A stretch of 64,000 nucleotides of DNA from Heliopora coerulea. Its lineage: Eukaryota > Cnidaria > Anthozoa > Scleralcyonacea > Helioporidae. The stretch is taken from positions 511,501 through 575,500 of the forward strand of contig JASJOG010000153.1 of assembly GCA_030142905.1 (NCBI GenBank), written 5' to 3'. The notes under the pieces are model-generated. The model was not told the DNA's origin, ran no database searches, and was given only the letters and a program-made list of their open reading frames with translations. The translations under genes and the position numbers were made by a program. The first letter of the stretch is position 1, and every line of letters begins with the position of its first letter. Positions 10,690 to 23,159 of this stretch are shown one piece after another.

Positions 10690-11409
10690 AATTAAAAGGC
10701 AGCATAAAATAACACTTAAGATGATGGATTTTTTGGTATGCCAGTCCACAGTTAATTATCTTTTATGCTTTTTTTGCAGCCTGTGTAACATGCATAGCAG
10801 CCCATTCTTTGGCTTGCAAGAACAAATTTATGAGCATAAATAACATAAAGACAGACACTTAGTTTGACAGTAGTAATATGAGATTACCTAGCCCAATCTG
10901 CTTATAAAAGAAAACTTGTTATTGATGACCTTAGGTAGATGAAGGCAAAACGAAGCTGTTATCATTGAAAATTGTAAATAAATGGTTTTGTACCTTTCGT
11001 CAGACATGGTTGTGACCACACTGATTTCTTTCAGTGGTCTTGGCGAGTCTGATGACTTTGTATTCACAACGTTATCTATGGCTTTCTAAGGTTTCATATG
11101 ACAAGTAAAATGCATGATTAGGCTTGTTAACAGTGCAGCAAAAAAGAGAAGAGAACATCAGTGGAACCATCACAGGCTATACCATGCCAGCACATCAAAC
11201 GTAGCCAGAAGTATATGATGCATTAATGAAAAGGCCATAAGGTAAATATTGGTCATTACATTCTGGTCACTTTCTGTATCTTTCTCACATTGCATCACAG
11301 AACATTCTTTGATCATGACATAGATTGCTACCTTTGCTGTGCAACAGATGAAAAAAACATAGCATACCTGAAAATTAAATCCCAGCTCAAATATCAAGTC
11401 TAATCTCAA
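10690..11409 (-). pseudogene. Unrecognised hydrophobic open stretch
   Basis: Not assigned to a family. In one minus-strand frame 11409-11170 encodes 79 residues with two strongly hydrophobic stretches (CYVFFICCTAKVAIYVMI and IYLMAFSLMHHILLATFDVL), which look like membrane helices. The same frame continues with only scattered stops to about 10690 and includes another hydrophobic run and a charged loop (SDSPRPLKEISVVTTMSDER). This could be a broken multi-pass membrane protein, such as a receptor exon, or chance in A+T-rich DNA. No splice sites were assigned. Confidence 0.25.
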
Positions 11410-11849
11410 CTGAAATCTAAACTTGGATTGTTGCTGTCCTTGTTAAAAAAAGACAGCTATTTTTTGTCTGACAATACTTACGTATTTCTTTTCCCACACG
11501 GCCAAAATTGTCAATTTCCCGATTAATTGAATTGAGATGAAACTCAGTAGATGGTCTACATGAACAACTTTAAGAATTAAAATATTCATGAGCTGATTGT
11601 AATAGATTGACCACTGGACCAACTCCTAGACTGCCACAGCTTTTAATTCTTCCTACTTGTATCCATACAAATGTAAAAAGTCGATAAATAATTCATAATA
11701 GTCCCAATCTGCTTCACCAAATATTACATTTCTCCCTTGCTTTCAGAATGAGCATGTCTAAAGTTAAAATAAATATTTTTAAAGATTGTTTCTTAGACTG
11801 GTTGAGAACTTAATTTAAAATAACTTAGTCTTTCAGGCACTTGTTTAGG

Positions 11850-13255
11850 ATAATGGCAGCTAACGTTCATGGCTCCTAGCAGGAATACTTTAGGTGTTTT
11901 AGGTGTGGTCGATTCCTTATCTTTCTCTTCACGTGGGTTTAACTCATTGCCTTGGAAGATGCTGGAGACATGTCCTCAAACAGTTATAAAACTACTGCCA
12001 AATCATTCTGTTCTTTGTAAATCTCAGCAGAGGCTTTCAGATTATCCAAATGGTATTTCTTACTCTGGCTATCAACTTAGACCAAGTATGTTCCCAGATG
12101 ACATTTCTTCTCGATAATTCACAATACCCATCTCTCTTTCCCTTCTTGTAAATTTCATACTCAAACACACTAACTTGGTCTCAGTCCTCTTTCTCTGGGA
12201 CCATTAGGATGATATTTCACTTGAGCTTCTTGGAGTCTCTGCATATTTAGAGAAGCTGGGCTTTAAGAGACTAAACAAGATGCAGACAGGTCCTTTCAAG
12301 AATAATTCAGCTGGCAATCGTTTTGTCAGGGTATGTGGTGTACTGTGATATTTCAAAAGGGAATTTGAGAAATCGATGCTGTAAATTTCTTGGTGGTATC
12401 CCCTCCAAAAATTCTTTTCATAGAACTTTCTTGATGATCTCAACAACTCGCTCAGCAGCTTGGTTTGATTCCATTCACTTCTATGAATGTCTTGAACTCC
12501 TTACTTATAAGGCATGGACTGTTATCTGAAAAAACTGTTTAGTGAGAGCCCATAAAATGAAAACAATTCTCTTAAAATTTTGATAGTTTTGGGTGATGTC
12601 ATAGTTTTCATTGGTGCCACTTGAAGTGACTATCTGTCATGACCAAGTAATACTCCTCCTATGGTTTCATGCGACACAAGCCCTTCAATGCTCTTTGCCT
12701 GCAGGGCAGAGGTAATACTACCCCCTGTCCCCACAATATGCAATCATGTTCTGCAGACGATTCGTGTTGATGCAAAAAAATAAAGCTTCAGCTCTCCTTT
12801 CATGACAACAGGCCAACCATTCAACATAAGTCCCAATACAAGCGATAACAGAGGGTCTCAACAGGTTGCGACATTAATCTTCTTAACTGTCACTGGCAAT
12901 TCTTCAAAATAATGTAATTGAAAAATTGACATTTCTCTTATCACCGCTGAAGATGCACTTCTCAATGGGGAGTGAGCTAAAGCTTCAGCATTCCTATGTT
13001 TTGTCGGCTGGCAATACTCAATTTTGTACTAATATGCTGATAAAATAATTGTCCAAAGTTGCAGTCTGGCAGCGGCTAATGTAGGTACACCCATCTTTGA
13101 ACCAAAGATCGTTATCAGGGGCTCATTATCTGTTTCTGGGGTAAATCTGTACCCATACAGATAGCCAATTCAATGTAATACTTTTGGAACATCACAATTT
13201 TTTTGCTCTTTTAAACTCGGCTGTTCCAAATTGGTAGCAAGAGAGGAGCTCAGTG
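11850..13255 (-). pseudogene. Ty3/gypsy RNase H-integrase relic
   Basis: Minus-strand gypsy-type retrotransposon relic. From 13190 downward it shows the RNase H end (EPLITIFGSKMGVPTLAAAR, then LQLWTIILSAYQYKIEYCQ), the linker (AHSPLRSASSAV, then LPVTVKKINVAT), and the region before the integrase zinc finger. From 12530 down it shows the integrase C-terminal part (TPHTLTKRLPAELFLKGP, then LFSLLKPS). The order matches gypsy pol, but the central integrase core is mostly missing and many shifts are present. No LTRs were found. The fragment is bounded upstream by a PLE tail (13300-13665), which probably inserted into it. Family call is firm, function lost. Confidence 0.8.
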
Positions 13256-13299
13256 GAAATCGCACAAATCAGCACAAAACTTGGAATAAAGCTATGATA

Positions 13300-13665
13300 A
13301 TGATAAAAAAAGGTTTTTTTTAAGTGCACTAATGTTTCATCACATCATGCAACATCATCAGAGTGGAGATATAATAACAGTTTACAGTAAATAAATAGCT
13401 ATAGGTATTATGTGACAGGAAGTTATAAGTTGTAAGAATACTAAAATAAGAGAGACAGAGCTAAGATTGCCATTTAAAGATGGTTTAAGTTTTGAGATTA
13501 AGAGGTTTTCTCTTATCAAAAGTTCAGGAGTTGAATTGCAAGAAGAAAGAATTTTAAAATCATCAAGAGATGCAGAGTGGCCGCTTTTGGAAAAATGTGA
13601 CAGAACACTAGACAGTGAAGGATTAAGACGTTTTTTGCCAGTAAGGGCAGAGATTCTCAAGTGAT
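13300..13665 (-). pseudogene. PLE C-terminal tail with hammerhead-like core
   Basis: Minus-strand PLE 3' end. The open frame of 92 residues ends with the conserved tail LLIRENLLISKLKPSLNGNL. Before it lies a segment typical of the GIY-YIG C-terminal part (His-containing HFSKSGHSASLDDFKIL). After the stop, the minus strand has CTGATGA (13361-13355), a stem made largely of wobble pairs, and GAAAC (13338-13334). This is the same arrangement as at 4456-4483. It is truncated at the 5' end near 13665, where a foldback element begins. Confidence 0.75.
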
Positions 13666-13666
13666 C

Positions 13667-13830
13667 CCAGACTCATGTATGTAAATGGTGAGTCATTTGA
13701 CTCACAAACAATGTGGTACGGCATTGGGGAAAAAGTGGAAAAGGACAGAATTCCCAAAAGTCTGAAGTCTCATGTTGTACCGCATTGTATGTGGGTCAAG
13801 CAACTCGCCATTTATGCACGTGAGTCTTGG
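13667..13830. repeat. Foldback element (inverted repeat, about 55 bp arms)
   Basis: Left arm 13667-13724 begins ccagactcatgtatgtaaat. Right arm 13777-13830 ends tttatgcacgtgagtcttgg, its near reverse complement. About 50 bases separate them. No TSD or coding was identified. It may be a small MITE or the stem of a structured transcript. Confidence 0.7.
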
Positions 13831-13989
13831 ATTATTTGGGCAGGGGTGGATCCAGCCCAAAATCTGACAGGTGCTCAGTATATGGGTGGCATAGTGTGAG
13901 CTACATGTGTATACATGGTAGGGAGGTCTGGGGCATGCCCTTGGGAAAATTTTGAAAATTGTGGTGCCTGAAAATGTTATTTTGTGCAT

Positions 13990-14400
13990 TTTCAGGGCAC
14001 TCTGAATTCATCCTGAATGGTCATCTTTTCAGACTTTTTTTGTGATTTTCTTCAGTCATTAGGTTCTGGGAATTCACGGTTTGCAAAAATGACAATTTCC
14101 AATAATTAGCTATACAGTAACCAGAACACATGAACACACATGTTTATATATGTACAGTATTCTTAATATGTCAATGTACAGAACATTTATAAAACTCAAT
14201 AGTTCATGAGGAAAATTCAAACAAAATTAATGTGAAAATGACGACTTAGTATGAGATTAGCTCCGACTAGTTGATATTGTTACATATGAATAGGAAAATA
14301 AAAAATAAAAAAAGGTGCTCAATGTTCATAATAATGTTCAGTGATTAAACAGCAAGATAAAGATTGAGGGTTGCAACATAAAAACACAAACTTGCTTAAT
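13990..14400. other. Interval without recognised gene
   Basis: A+T-rich, no convincing frame or repeat on either strand. Confidence 0.35.
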
Positions 14401-14401
14401 A

Positions 14402-17122
14402 TTGGTTCCAGAACCAAAATGTGATATTCAATCACCAGTGCCATCAATAAAGCTTTTGTCAACTTCGTTTTTCACTTCAAAGTCACTATTGGACTCAGAG
14501 TCCATTTCCATCAAATCAATGCTTTCTTGGGAAACACTTGCTTCAGCAACAAACGTTGTCTCGTCATCAGTGCCTCAGGATTGCTAAAGTTGCACTTATG
14601 AAAACACAATGTAATCAGGAACACGTGCCGTGGATGAATGTTGAGTAATGTCGGGGGTAGCAGGTGGCATCCAAAAATATCTGTAAGGAGTTGTATTAAG
14701 TCTGTGGTCAAGAATTAATCTTTTATTGTAAACCAGTTGGTAGGTCATTCACAATGGTTAACTTACACGATTTGTCAATATTCTCGACCATATCCTTCAA
14801 ACTATCAAATTTTGCTGTCTGGTTGTTCTTACAGTTTAAAGTAAATTCTTTTATTTTACATTTCTGTTGTCCTGTGTTAGTTATAAAACTATAATTCTTT
14901 GTACCAGATTAAACAAATTCTGAAATATAGGTTCCTGCACCATATTTGCCAGTTATTTAATTTGTAAAGTCTCCTAAATAATTACCAACTTTCAGTTGAG
15001 GTAAGCTGGGTTAGGATAAAAATATACAACTGACCATGTCTACAAACAGAGCATTTTCTCCAACTAAATCCATAGTATTGTACAATTCTAACCTAGAGTA
15101 TGATATAGTGAATATTCCAATAAAAATATTAGTAACCTTTCAACAGTAAATTCGTCGTTATGCTTATAGACTAATTCATACACTTTATTGTTAAGTAAAT
15201 AAATATCATGCAGCTCAACATCAGCCCTATTTACAAGTAGATAAAATGTCATTGCATCATTGACAAATTCTGTTATCAAGCAATTGGTCCGCATTGCAAA
15301 ATGACTCTATGAACTATTTAAACACAACTTAGCTAAAGCTCTCAAGGCTTGGTTGTTAATCATTTTGTCCTCTGTTAATTGAACCCCCTCATGTTCAAAG
15401 TAATCATGAATGCACCTTTGTTTTTCATTGTCTGTTTTAATGCCACCAGGAAAGCCACATGCTTCCTTTTTCAGTATAAGGAAAAGTTGACCTACTCTTT
15501 AAACAAACTATCGAAGTTTTTTTTCAAAATGCCAGATTTTCTTCATGTCTAACACCCTGTAACCCTTCTCTATTGCCTGATTCAATTCCATGATTGTGAA
15601 TGTACCCCAAAATGCCTACAAACTTTACAGTCATCCATCACATGCTGGTTTACAAAGAATAAAGAATAATTTACCTCTCAACCTGACTGGTAAAACAAGG
15701 TTCGTATAATTTCAAAGAGGCGAGAACTTTACACTTGTGAAGGTCCTGAAAGTTGTCCTGTATAATCACAGGGTGACCAATTGGGTAAATGTTTGATCAG
15801 TTGACATATGAGTATAAACTTTTTACCTCCAGATACTCAATCCTCTCCACTTGGATTTGTCACCTTTGCAATACAGTCCGAACCCATCCCTGTGGGTTGA
15901 TATTGGTCATGAAATCTGCAGTGTCTAGAAAATCTATAATTACCACGGTCTCTCTATGTTTTTGAAAATCAAGCTCCCATATGATCCTCACATTATAACC
16001 TAAAGGTTTTGGACACTCTTCATGATTTAGAGTATCCAAGACCAATGTAGTCAAAATTGTCTGCCACATTAAAACCATGACAAAAATCTTCCTTGGAATA
16101 CCTTGAGTGTTTTGGGAAGTTTGGGTAATGGCATTTGAAAACAAATCTTACAGTCTTTTACTTGCAGTTGCATTACTTTTTCTCCAGAGTGAATAACATG
16201 CGTGTCTGCTGTGGGTCTATTTTGGATAAAAGGTTACCTGAATTACTCGTCATAACCACTTACAGTCCTTTGAATAGCCTAAGGCCTTGAGTGCCTTCTG
16301 TGAATTTTTCATTTTCCCAATTGCTACAGGGCATTTCAATGCCACAACATTGATCATAAAACTGCAGTCAAGTGGGATTTCTTTGTTAATCTGAAGAACT
16401 TTAGCAACTTTGGATAGTATACATTTGTCATGCATATCACCTGGTTTCAGTAGCTGCATGCTGAAAGGAGACATGCATCTGAGGTGACCATGATACACAT
16501 TTGATCATCTTCTGGTCTGCTCAGATTACACTGCTTTTTTCACATTACCGATTACATTGTCAAACAGTTGGGACAGTTCATGGAGAGCAGATTGTCATTT
16601 TCAATATAAGCATGAAAAACACAACTGTTCGCATTATACTTTTTCACATGGCGCTTTGAAACTTCTTCGAGTACAAATTGGACTTTGGGTTCTGAAGCAC
16701 CCATAGATGTAGTATTTGACTGCATGGTCTCAAAGAAAGATCCTTGTGCCACATGTCAACTCTGGAAGGACCGCTCAATGTATTCAGTTGTTTAACTCAT
16801 CGACTTTGCCGCTTTCTTCTTTTGAGCCAAAAATTCTACAAGATTTGGGTTCCTTTTCCCCATCTGACCTGCTTTTGGATGCTTTTCATTGCACAAAACT
16901 TTACTTTTTATGTATCACTGCTAAGGTTGACATTCGAAGCAAAAATGCTCAAAAAAAAAAATCGCTATGTACTTAACCTTCCAGATGACTAAAAAAATCC
17001 ATGCACATTGTATGAACAAATCAAAAAACAGTTTATTCAAACGTTTTTTTTTTGTGCAAAAAGTTCAAGTTCACTCCTCATTGCCGTTTTGCCGAAATCA
17101 CCTTCCCTTTCCCCTTGTTTTT
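14402..17122 (-). pseudogene. Unrecognised minus-strand coding relic, lower part
   Basis: A chain of coding-like minus-strand pieces in shifting frames. At 16752-16552 a piece contains SEPKVQFVLEEVSKRHVKKY. At 16498-16250 another contains MQLLKPGDMHDKCILSKVAK. At 16144-15860 another contains ETVVIIDFLDTADFM. An acidic end, ESIDLMEMDSESNSDFEV, lies around 14550-14490. The acidic tail and steady strand suggest one decayed protein of a mobile element, but no family is recognised. It may continue on the far side of the long-terminal-repeat transposon (21524-21780 also reads on the minus strand). Treat as a hypothesis. Confidence 0.3.
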
Positions 17123-18111
17123 GGGTCATTCCAGCCAAAATCAACAAATGACTGTCAGGTCATGTCTTCCAATTTTCTTTTGATTTTCGCCACATGATAA
17201 TATTCATAAGAAAAGTTCACTGTCAAAATATCAGCTTTATAGCTATTGTTGTTCTTGATATATTGCTAATCAAAGTTTTCAGCAAAATGCAATTTTCTTG
17301 AAATTTAGCGATTTCCAAATACCTATATTTCCTGTATGTTGTACTTTTTGCTTTTCCAGTTATTTGAGGCTTAATCTTTGCTATGGAGACTACATAAGAC
17401 AGTCAAATTCATAGCCATAATGTATCAGTACAGGCAATTATTCAAGTCTAAAGTTGCAAAACAATTATCTGAAAGGGGGGTATTGTACAAAATTTGACAA
17501 TAACTCTACCATAAGTTACGTTTGAGCTCTGATTCTTGGTAGGTACAAGCTACACATGGTTCTAAACAGAACACATCAGTTACATTGACTTATAAATGTA
17601 TCATTGCCATTTTCAGGGGGTCAAAAATGGAAAAAAAATAAAAATTACATGAAAAATTCTGCTTTTTTTCGGAAATTTATGGTATGATATCTGAAGTTAG
17701 GCTCATCTAAAACACCATATAACCGTACATATTCCAAAACTATGCCCAGAATGTAGCATGAAAAGGTACAATTCAAATATTCAAACATCTTCCATTTCAA
17801 ATATTAAGTCCATGCAGAGGATTCAACAAACCTCAAACTTTTTCTGTCAGAAGTTGAGCCTTTCAATAGTCCATACAGCCTAGTTAGCTTTCTAAACATG
17901 ATAGCGGTCAAAGCAAACAGTGGGTAAATTAATTTTCAGGAGCAAAGTATGGACAACCTATACACCCATAGGAATGGTTATTCTCCTCTGAAAAATATGA
18001 ATTCTTTTCAGAAAGAAGAAAAATTATATCTGCAGTAAATCCTAAACTTTTGAAAGTGATAAGAACCAAAAAATAACAAAATTCATATAGTTTAGAGCAT
18101 GTCTGCTATCA
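17123..18111 (+). repeat. Left terminal inverted repeat (about 989 bp)
   Basis: Pairs along nearly its whole length with 20557-21523 read in reverse. Examples are ctatatttcctgtatgttgt (about 17320) against acaacatacaggaaatatag (about 21310), and gtttagagcatgtctgctat (18090-18109) against its counterpart at about 20560. Scattered substitutions and small indels separate the arms. No gene inside. Confidence 0.9.
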
Positions 18112-18899
18112 TTATTTAATTCTTTTTACATCAGGTGTGTAAGCTGAGTCAATTATTTTTCTGGAGAAAAATATTTATACAAAAGCTACCCTTACCTGTT
18201 TAGAAGGATGTTTTAGTGCTATGTCTTTTGATTTCATAATATATATTCTTGGAAGTAGCTTAGGATTAAAATAAATCCAGAAAATAATCCTTAATTCAAC
18301 CCTTCTCCTAATGGGGGAAAATCCTATGGACCCTAATGACTTTATCTGAGAATATTATAATTCAACAAAATGTGACACCATGCAATCAACAATACAATCA
18401 CATTTTACAGTTCACCTTTGTATGATTTTGTGTAAATGAAGCCATTCTATTTAAGAGAAGTAAAAGAGAATCTAATATGAATGTTTGGCTCAGTTTTATG
18501 TTGATTAATTACCTCATGGTGTTCACAAGATGGAAGATTATGTTAAACAATGCTGAATTGGCAATTTACTAAAAGAAGGCTGTGGTGGAAAGGAGAGAGG
18601 AAACATTTTGAAAGACGTAGATGATTTATCTTTGAAAACCTAGAAGTTTTGATTCATGCTCTTCTATTTGCTTATTCCACGAAAACAAGTACTTGAATGA
18701 ATATAAGTTTCAATTTAAAAATGTTGCAATCCATTTGGTACCCATAGTGATTCTAAGTGGAGTGAGAACAAATTTGAGAGAGGTCACCTTGGAAATGCAC
18801 CAGTACCTTAAAAGTTCAAGGATTGTTATGCCAGGCAATATGGTATGCTCATGATGTGAAAACAAAACTATTGTTGCTGAGAATCTTGACCACTATTAA

Positions 18900-20530
18900 G
18901 AAGAAAAATCAAAGATGCTGCTTCTAAAATAGCTAATGTAATATCTGATGCCCTTGATGATCCCTCCTTACCCTCTCCTTCTGGTCAATGCAATTGCTGA
19001 GAAACTGAGGATATCTGATTGTAATAAAAAACTTAAACTTTTAACTTTAGTTCCAGATGAATGGACTTATGAAAAAACTTGTGAATATGACTTGACAAGT
19101 ATACCAGTTAAAGAAAGAAAGGGGGACTTTGTCCATTCCTGAATGAGCTAGCAAAGATGTGATCTATATGAAAGTGACAAAATTAGTCGAATGTGTCCTG
19201 GCAAGAAAGATTGTGTCACTATTAAAAATGATGATGGTGAAAAAGTAGATGCAGAAGAGACTCCTCTTTGCTAACTTGAGTGAGATATATACACATTTTA
19301 AACATTTGCAGCACTACATCCAAAATGGCGTATATTAGCTGGGGCATCAGACACACATTCCATATGTGTGTGTGTATACCAACAAAATGTCAATTAATGG
19401 TGTCAGCTATTTGTCATGATCTCAATTATAAGGACCTAATGTCTATGTGTGTATGTGGTGTAAATAACAAAGATTGTATGTTGCACCGTTGTGATGAGTG
19501 GCCAGACATTTGCAATTTTGAAAGCTTTATTCAAAGAAAAGTTGCTGAAAAGCATCATGATGCAACTGAAATCAAATTCAAACTATGGAAAAGCACATTG
19601 GAGGATGAAGAACTTGATGTGGACGAATTTGTAGAATAATTAGCTGAGAGATACTTGAAATTAACAGAGCATCAATCACGATTTTTCAAACAAAAAAAAG
19701 GACACAGAAATTGTACTTGATTTTACAAAAAAATTACTCCTTTATACTTCAGGACGCAGCTCAAGGGTTCCATTGGAACAACAGCCAAGTCACCATTCGT
19801 CAAATGGTGGTCTACTACCGAAATGCAGATACTGGATGTACAGATCACTTGTGCTTTGCTATGATAAGTGACCATGTGCATGATACTGTTACTGTGTACA
19901 CATTTCAGAAGGTTTTGATGAAAGAATTGAAGGAGTATTTGCCACTTGTTTTGAACGTTTACTACTTCAGCGACAGCTGTGGTGACCTGTACAAAAATTT
20001 TAAGAACTTTGTCGATTTAGCTTATCATAGGAAAGACTTTGGTATTAGTGCAGAGTGGCACTTTTTTGCAACCTCACGTGGGAAGATCAAATCCTAACAC
20101 TTATGCAGTTCTACAGATTTCCTAAAACGTGTGCCTGGTATCCATGGTTTCTTTGTTTTATCTGAAGATATCATACAAGTTGGAACATTTCTTGAGAATC
20201 ACTTTGCTAGACTTGGCACAGTTAAAGGTACCAGATCAAACCATTGTTTCATTCCCACAGGCAAGGGAACACTTCAGGTCAGTACGATATCCTGCTTAGT
20301 TCCTACTATCTCCCCATCTGCATGTCAAGCAAAATTGTTGAAGAGAATTCTGCTGGCTCATTTCATGTTTGCATGTATGATAATGAATGGTTTATTGAAA
20401 TTATAAAATATGTATCGACAAAACATAATGTTCAAAGGGTTTAGCAAAGCACTACTTTTGGCTGCAAAGAGATGATGAATGCTGGATTTCAGCTGAAGAT
20501 GTTCTTATGAAACTGTCTCCACCAAGCACT
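18900..20530 (+). pseudogene. DDE-like transposase relic of the 17-21 kb element
   Basis: Interior gene of the element, broken by several shifts and stops. From N to C: LKLLTLVPDEWTYEKTCEYD (about 19030-19090, likely the start of a helix-turn-helix region); MCPGKKDCVTIKNDDGEK in another frame (about 19195-19245); a Cys-rich part with CVCGVNNKDCMLHRCDEWPD; FILQDAAQGFHWNN; VYYFSDSCGDLYKNFKNF; and EWHFFATSRGK (about 20055-20090). These blocks recur in many unnamed cnidarian and arthropod proteins. I infer a DDE triad: D in VLDF (19713-19724, shifted frame), D in YYFSD, E in EWHFF. The enzyme would excise and insert the element. Present copy inactive. Confidence 0.65.
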
Positions 20531-20556
20531 GGATCAACAGCATGATATTACACCTT

Positions 20557-21523
20557 TGATAATAGACATGCTCTAAACTATATAAATTTTGTTCTTTTTT
20601 GGTTCTTATCACTTTCAAAAGTTTAGGTTTTACTGCAGATATAATTTTCCTTCATTCTGAGAAGAATTCCTATTTTTCAGATGAGAATAAGCATTTCTAT
20701 GGGCATATCAGTTGTCCATACTTTGCTCTCTCTTTGTTTAGAAAGCTAATTAGGTTGTATAGACTATAGAAAGGCTCAACTTCTGACAGAAAAAGTTTCA
20801 GGTTTGTTGAACCCTCTGCCCATGCTTTTTTTGGTGCCCAAATTAGGGACTTTTTATGAATTTTTCATTTTGTTGTGTTTTCAGAGGCTTAGTATTTTAA
20901 ACTTTGAATTGTACATTTTCATGCTACATTCTGGGCATAATTTTGGAATATGTATGGTTATATGGTGTTTAGATGAGCCTAACTTCAGATATCATACCGT
21001 AAATTTGAGAAGAAAGCATAATTTTTCCCCCTGAAAAATGGCAATGATACATTTCTAAGCCAATGTAACTGTTGTGTTGTGTTTAGAACCATGTGTAGCT
21101 TGTACGTACAAAGAATCAGAGCTTAAACTTCACTTATGGCAGAGTTATGAATTGTCAAAATTTTCAAATTTTATACAATACCCCCTTTCGGATAATTTTT
21201 TTGCGACTTTAGACTTGAATAATTGCCTGTACTGATACATTATGGCTATGAATTTAACCATCTTATATAGTTTCCACAGCAAAGATTAAGCCTCAAATAA
21301 CTGGAAAATACAACATACAGGAAATATAGGTATTTGAAAATGACAAAATCGCTAAATTTCAAGAAAATTCCATTTTGTTGAAAACTTTGATTGGCAGTAT
21401 ATTAAGAACAACAATAGCTATAAGGATGAAATTTTGACAGTTAACTTTTCTTATGAATACTATCAAAAGGATATAGGAAGACATGAAATGACAGTTATTT
21501 GTTGATTCTGGCTGGAATGACCC
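20557..21523 (-). repeat. Right terminal inverted repeat (about 967 bp)
   Basis: Reverse-complement counterpart of 17123-18111. It contains a short insertion relative to the left copy around 20819-20870. It ends in GGCTGGAATGACCC followed by TTTT. Confidence 0.9.
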
Positions 21524-21780
21524 TTTTCTTCATTACATTCTTTCTCTTCTTCCTTAGAGTCAGTCTCCCAGGGTTTTTCTCTGACCTCGACACCCAAAGT
21601 GAATATTGCTTTTTGCAACAGGAACTTGGAAAGTTGTTCAAGGGTTTAAAATTTAAGCACTTTCTTCTTGTAGGCTTCCATCAGGTCATGGAACTTGTGC
21701 TCTGGCATAAACAGGTTACATTCCTCTGTATGACACTTGATGAGAATTCTCCAACTTTGTTGTAAAAGTTCCACTCCACT
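21524..21780 (-). pseudogene. Unrecognised minus-strand coding relic, upper part
   Basis: Immediately outside the right terminal repeat the minus strand reads coding-like pieces such as CHTEECNLFMPEHKFHDLM (about 21750-21690) and VAKSNIHFGCRGQRKT in another frame. It may be the upstream part of the relic at 14402-17122, split by insertion of the long-repeat transposon. The family is not recognised, and the link is inference. Confidence 0.3.
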
Positions 21781-21905
21781 ATTTACACAAAAACAGATAC
21801 TCTTCAATTGACATCAGCAAAATAAAACTCAAGTGAAACAAACATACTCTCTGGCAATCAGTGAAAAACTCAAGAAAATGGGTGTCTTGTATCTTTACCA
21901 TTGGT

Positions 21906-22280
21906 CGCATAAACATACTCAATAAGAACAACTTCTATATTCCCAAGGACACATTCTTATTTGCATTTTCCAGTCAAAGGCTTCAGTATGAACTAATTTG
22001 ATTTCTGCATATAAAACAAAAAAACAGACCAGCAATCAGAGTCATTTTATCATGAACAACCACAGGATATCAATCTTCTCTTTTTGTTGCATAACTACAC
22101 TTGTTACAAATAACTCATATATTCCCATGGGAACAGGCTTGTTTCAAATTCCCAATCGAAAGTTCCCAGTATGATCCAATTTCAGATTCAACTTTTCAAC
22201 CAGTAAAATGAAAACCAGTGCTCAGTTACATTTTCAAAGTTGTTATTATCAGAGTCATTTTATCATAAATACAGTAGATC
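21906..22280. repeat. Diverged tandem duplication, unit about 180 bp
   Basis: Two successive units share cgcataa/gcataact...actcatatattcccat, aagttcccagtatga, and cagagtcattttatcat(g/a)aa (near 22040 and 22250). Divergence is considerable. Function unknown. Confidence 0.55.
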
Positions 22281-23159
22281 TATACTGGTCGATCAAATTC
22301 TAATTAAAAAGACAAAAGGGTACCACTCACACAAAAAGGCCACAGATGGAATGCATGACACATGAAGAATGGAAAAAAACTGGACACATACTCATAAGTA
22401 ATTTTTTTTCCTCTTACATGCTGATTGCAAATCTTACCACACTAATATTTTTATTCTACCTATTAAGAGTTTTAGCAATTCTTGCACATGATAACTGTCG
22501 ACCAGTTGCTATCGTGCCCATCCTGCAAATAAGTAGACATGTAACTCTAAACACCTAAAAAAAAACATTAAACGTGTCTAACTGATATACCTCAATTTAT
22601 TCTATCTTATCTTTAGAAATTTGAAAGAGGCTGTTTGGGTTGACTTGTGTATGAGGTGCAAGTACTTGTTAATTTCAATCAAATTCTCCTTTCATGTGTT
22701 TATTTTACACACGTACATCATTACTCTGTTACAGAATAAAAGATGTACAAACAATTTTTTTTCTTGTAATGTTTTTAATGTATTCCACTAAAAGAATAAT
22801 GCAACATTAACTGTCGTTATGAGTCTTTTTCAATTATTACTTTCAACATTGACATGTCCATAATTTCCAAAGTCAGTTTCTTGAGTAAGATTTTACTTTG
22901 AGAGTAAAATACTGTTCTCCAGTTACAGTATGAATACTTTAGCAATTCCAACCTATTGACACTGGGTTGCATGTCCCAAATTGTCAAATCTCTCAAATTC
23001 ATTGACTTACAATACTTCCTTCATGGCACACTCAAAATACAGCCACACGCAATCATGCCATCTCTGAGAAGGATGATTTATGGGTGCAGCCCTCACAATT
23101 TTCAGCAACTAACTTGTGAATTTGTGGGTAATCTCATATACATATGACTTCAGTAATTT

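Larger units (their letters stand above)
17123..21523 (+). mobile_element. DNA transposon with about 1 kb terminal inverted repeats
   Basis: A 4.4 kb element delimited by long terminal inverted repeats: left 17123-18111 and right 20557-21523. The outermost bases are GGGTCATTCCAGCC at the left and GGCTGGAATGACCC at the right. Both sides are flanked by TTTT, compatible with a 4-bp target duplication, though in T-rich DNA this is weak. The repeats make up nearly half of the element. The interior holds a decayed transposase on the plus strand (about 18900-20530). Superfamily not proven. Four-base duplications and a DDE-like enzyme would fit Sola, but other superfamilies are possible. Confidence 0.85.
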
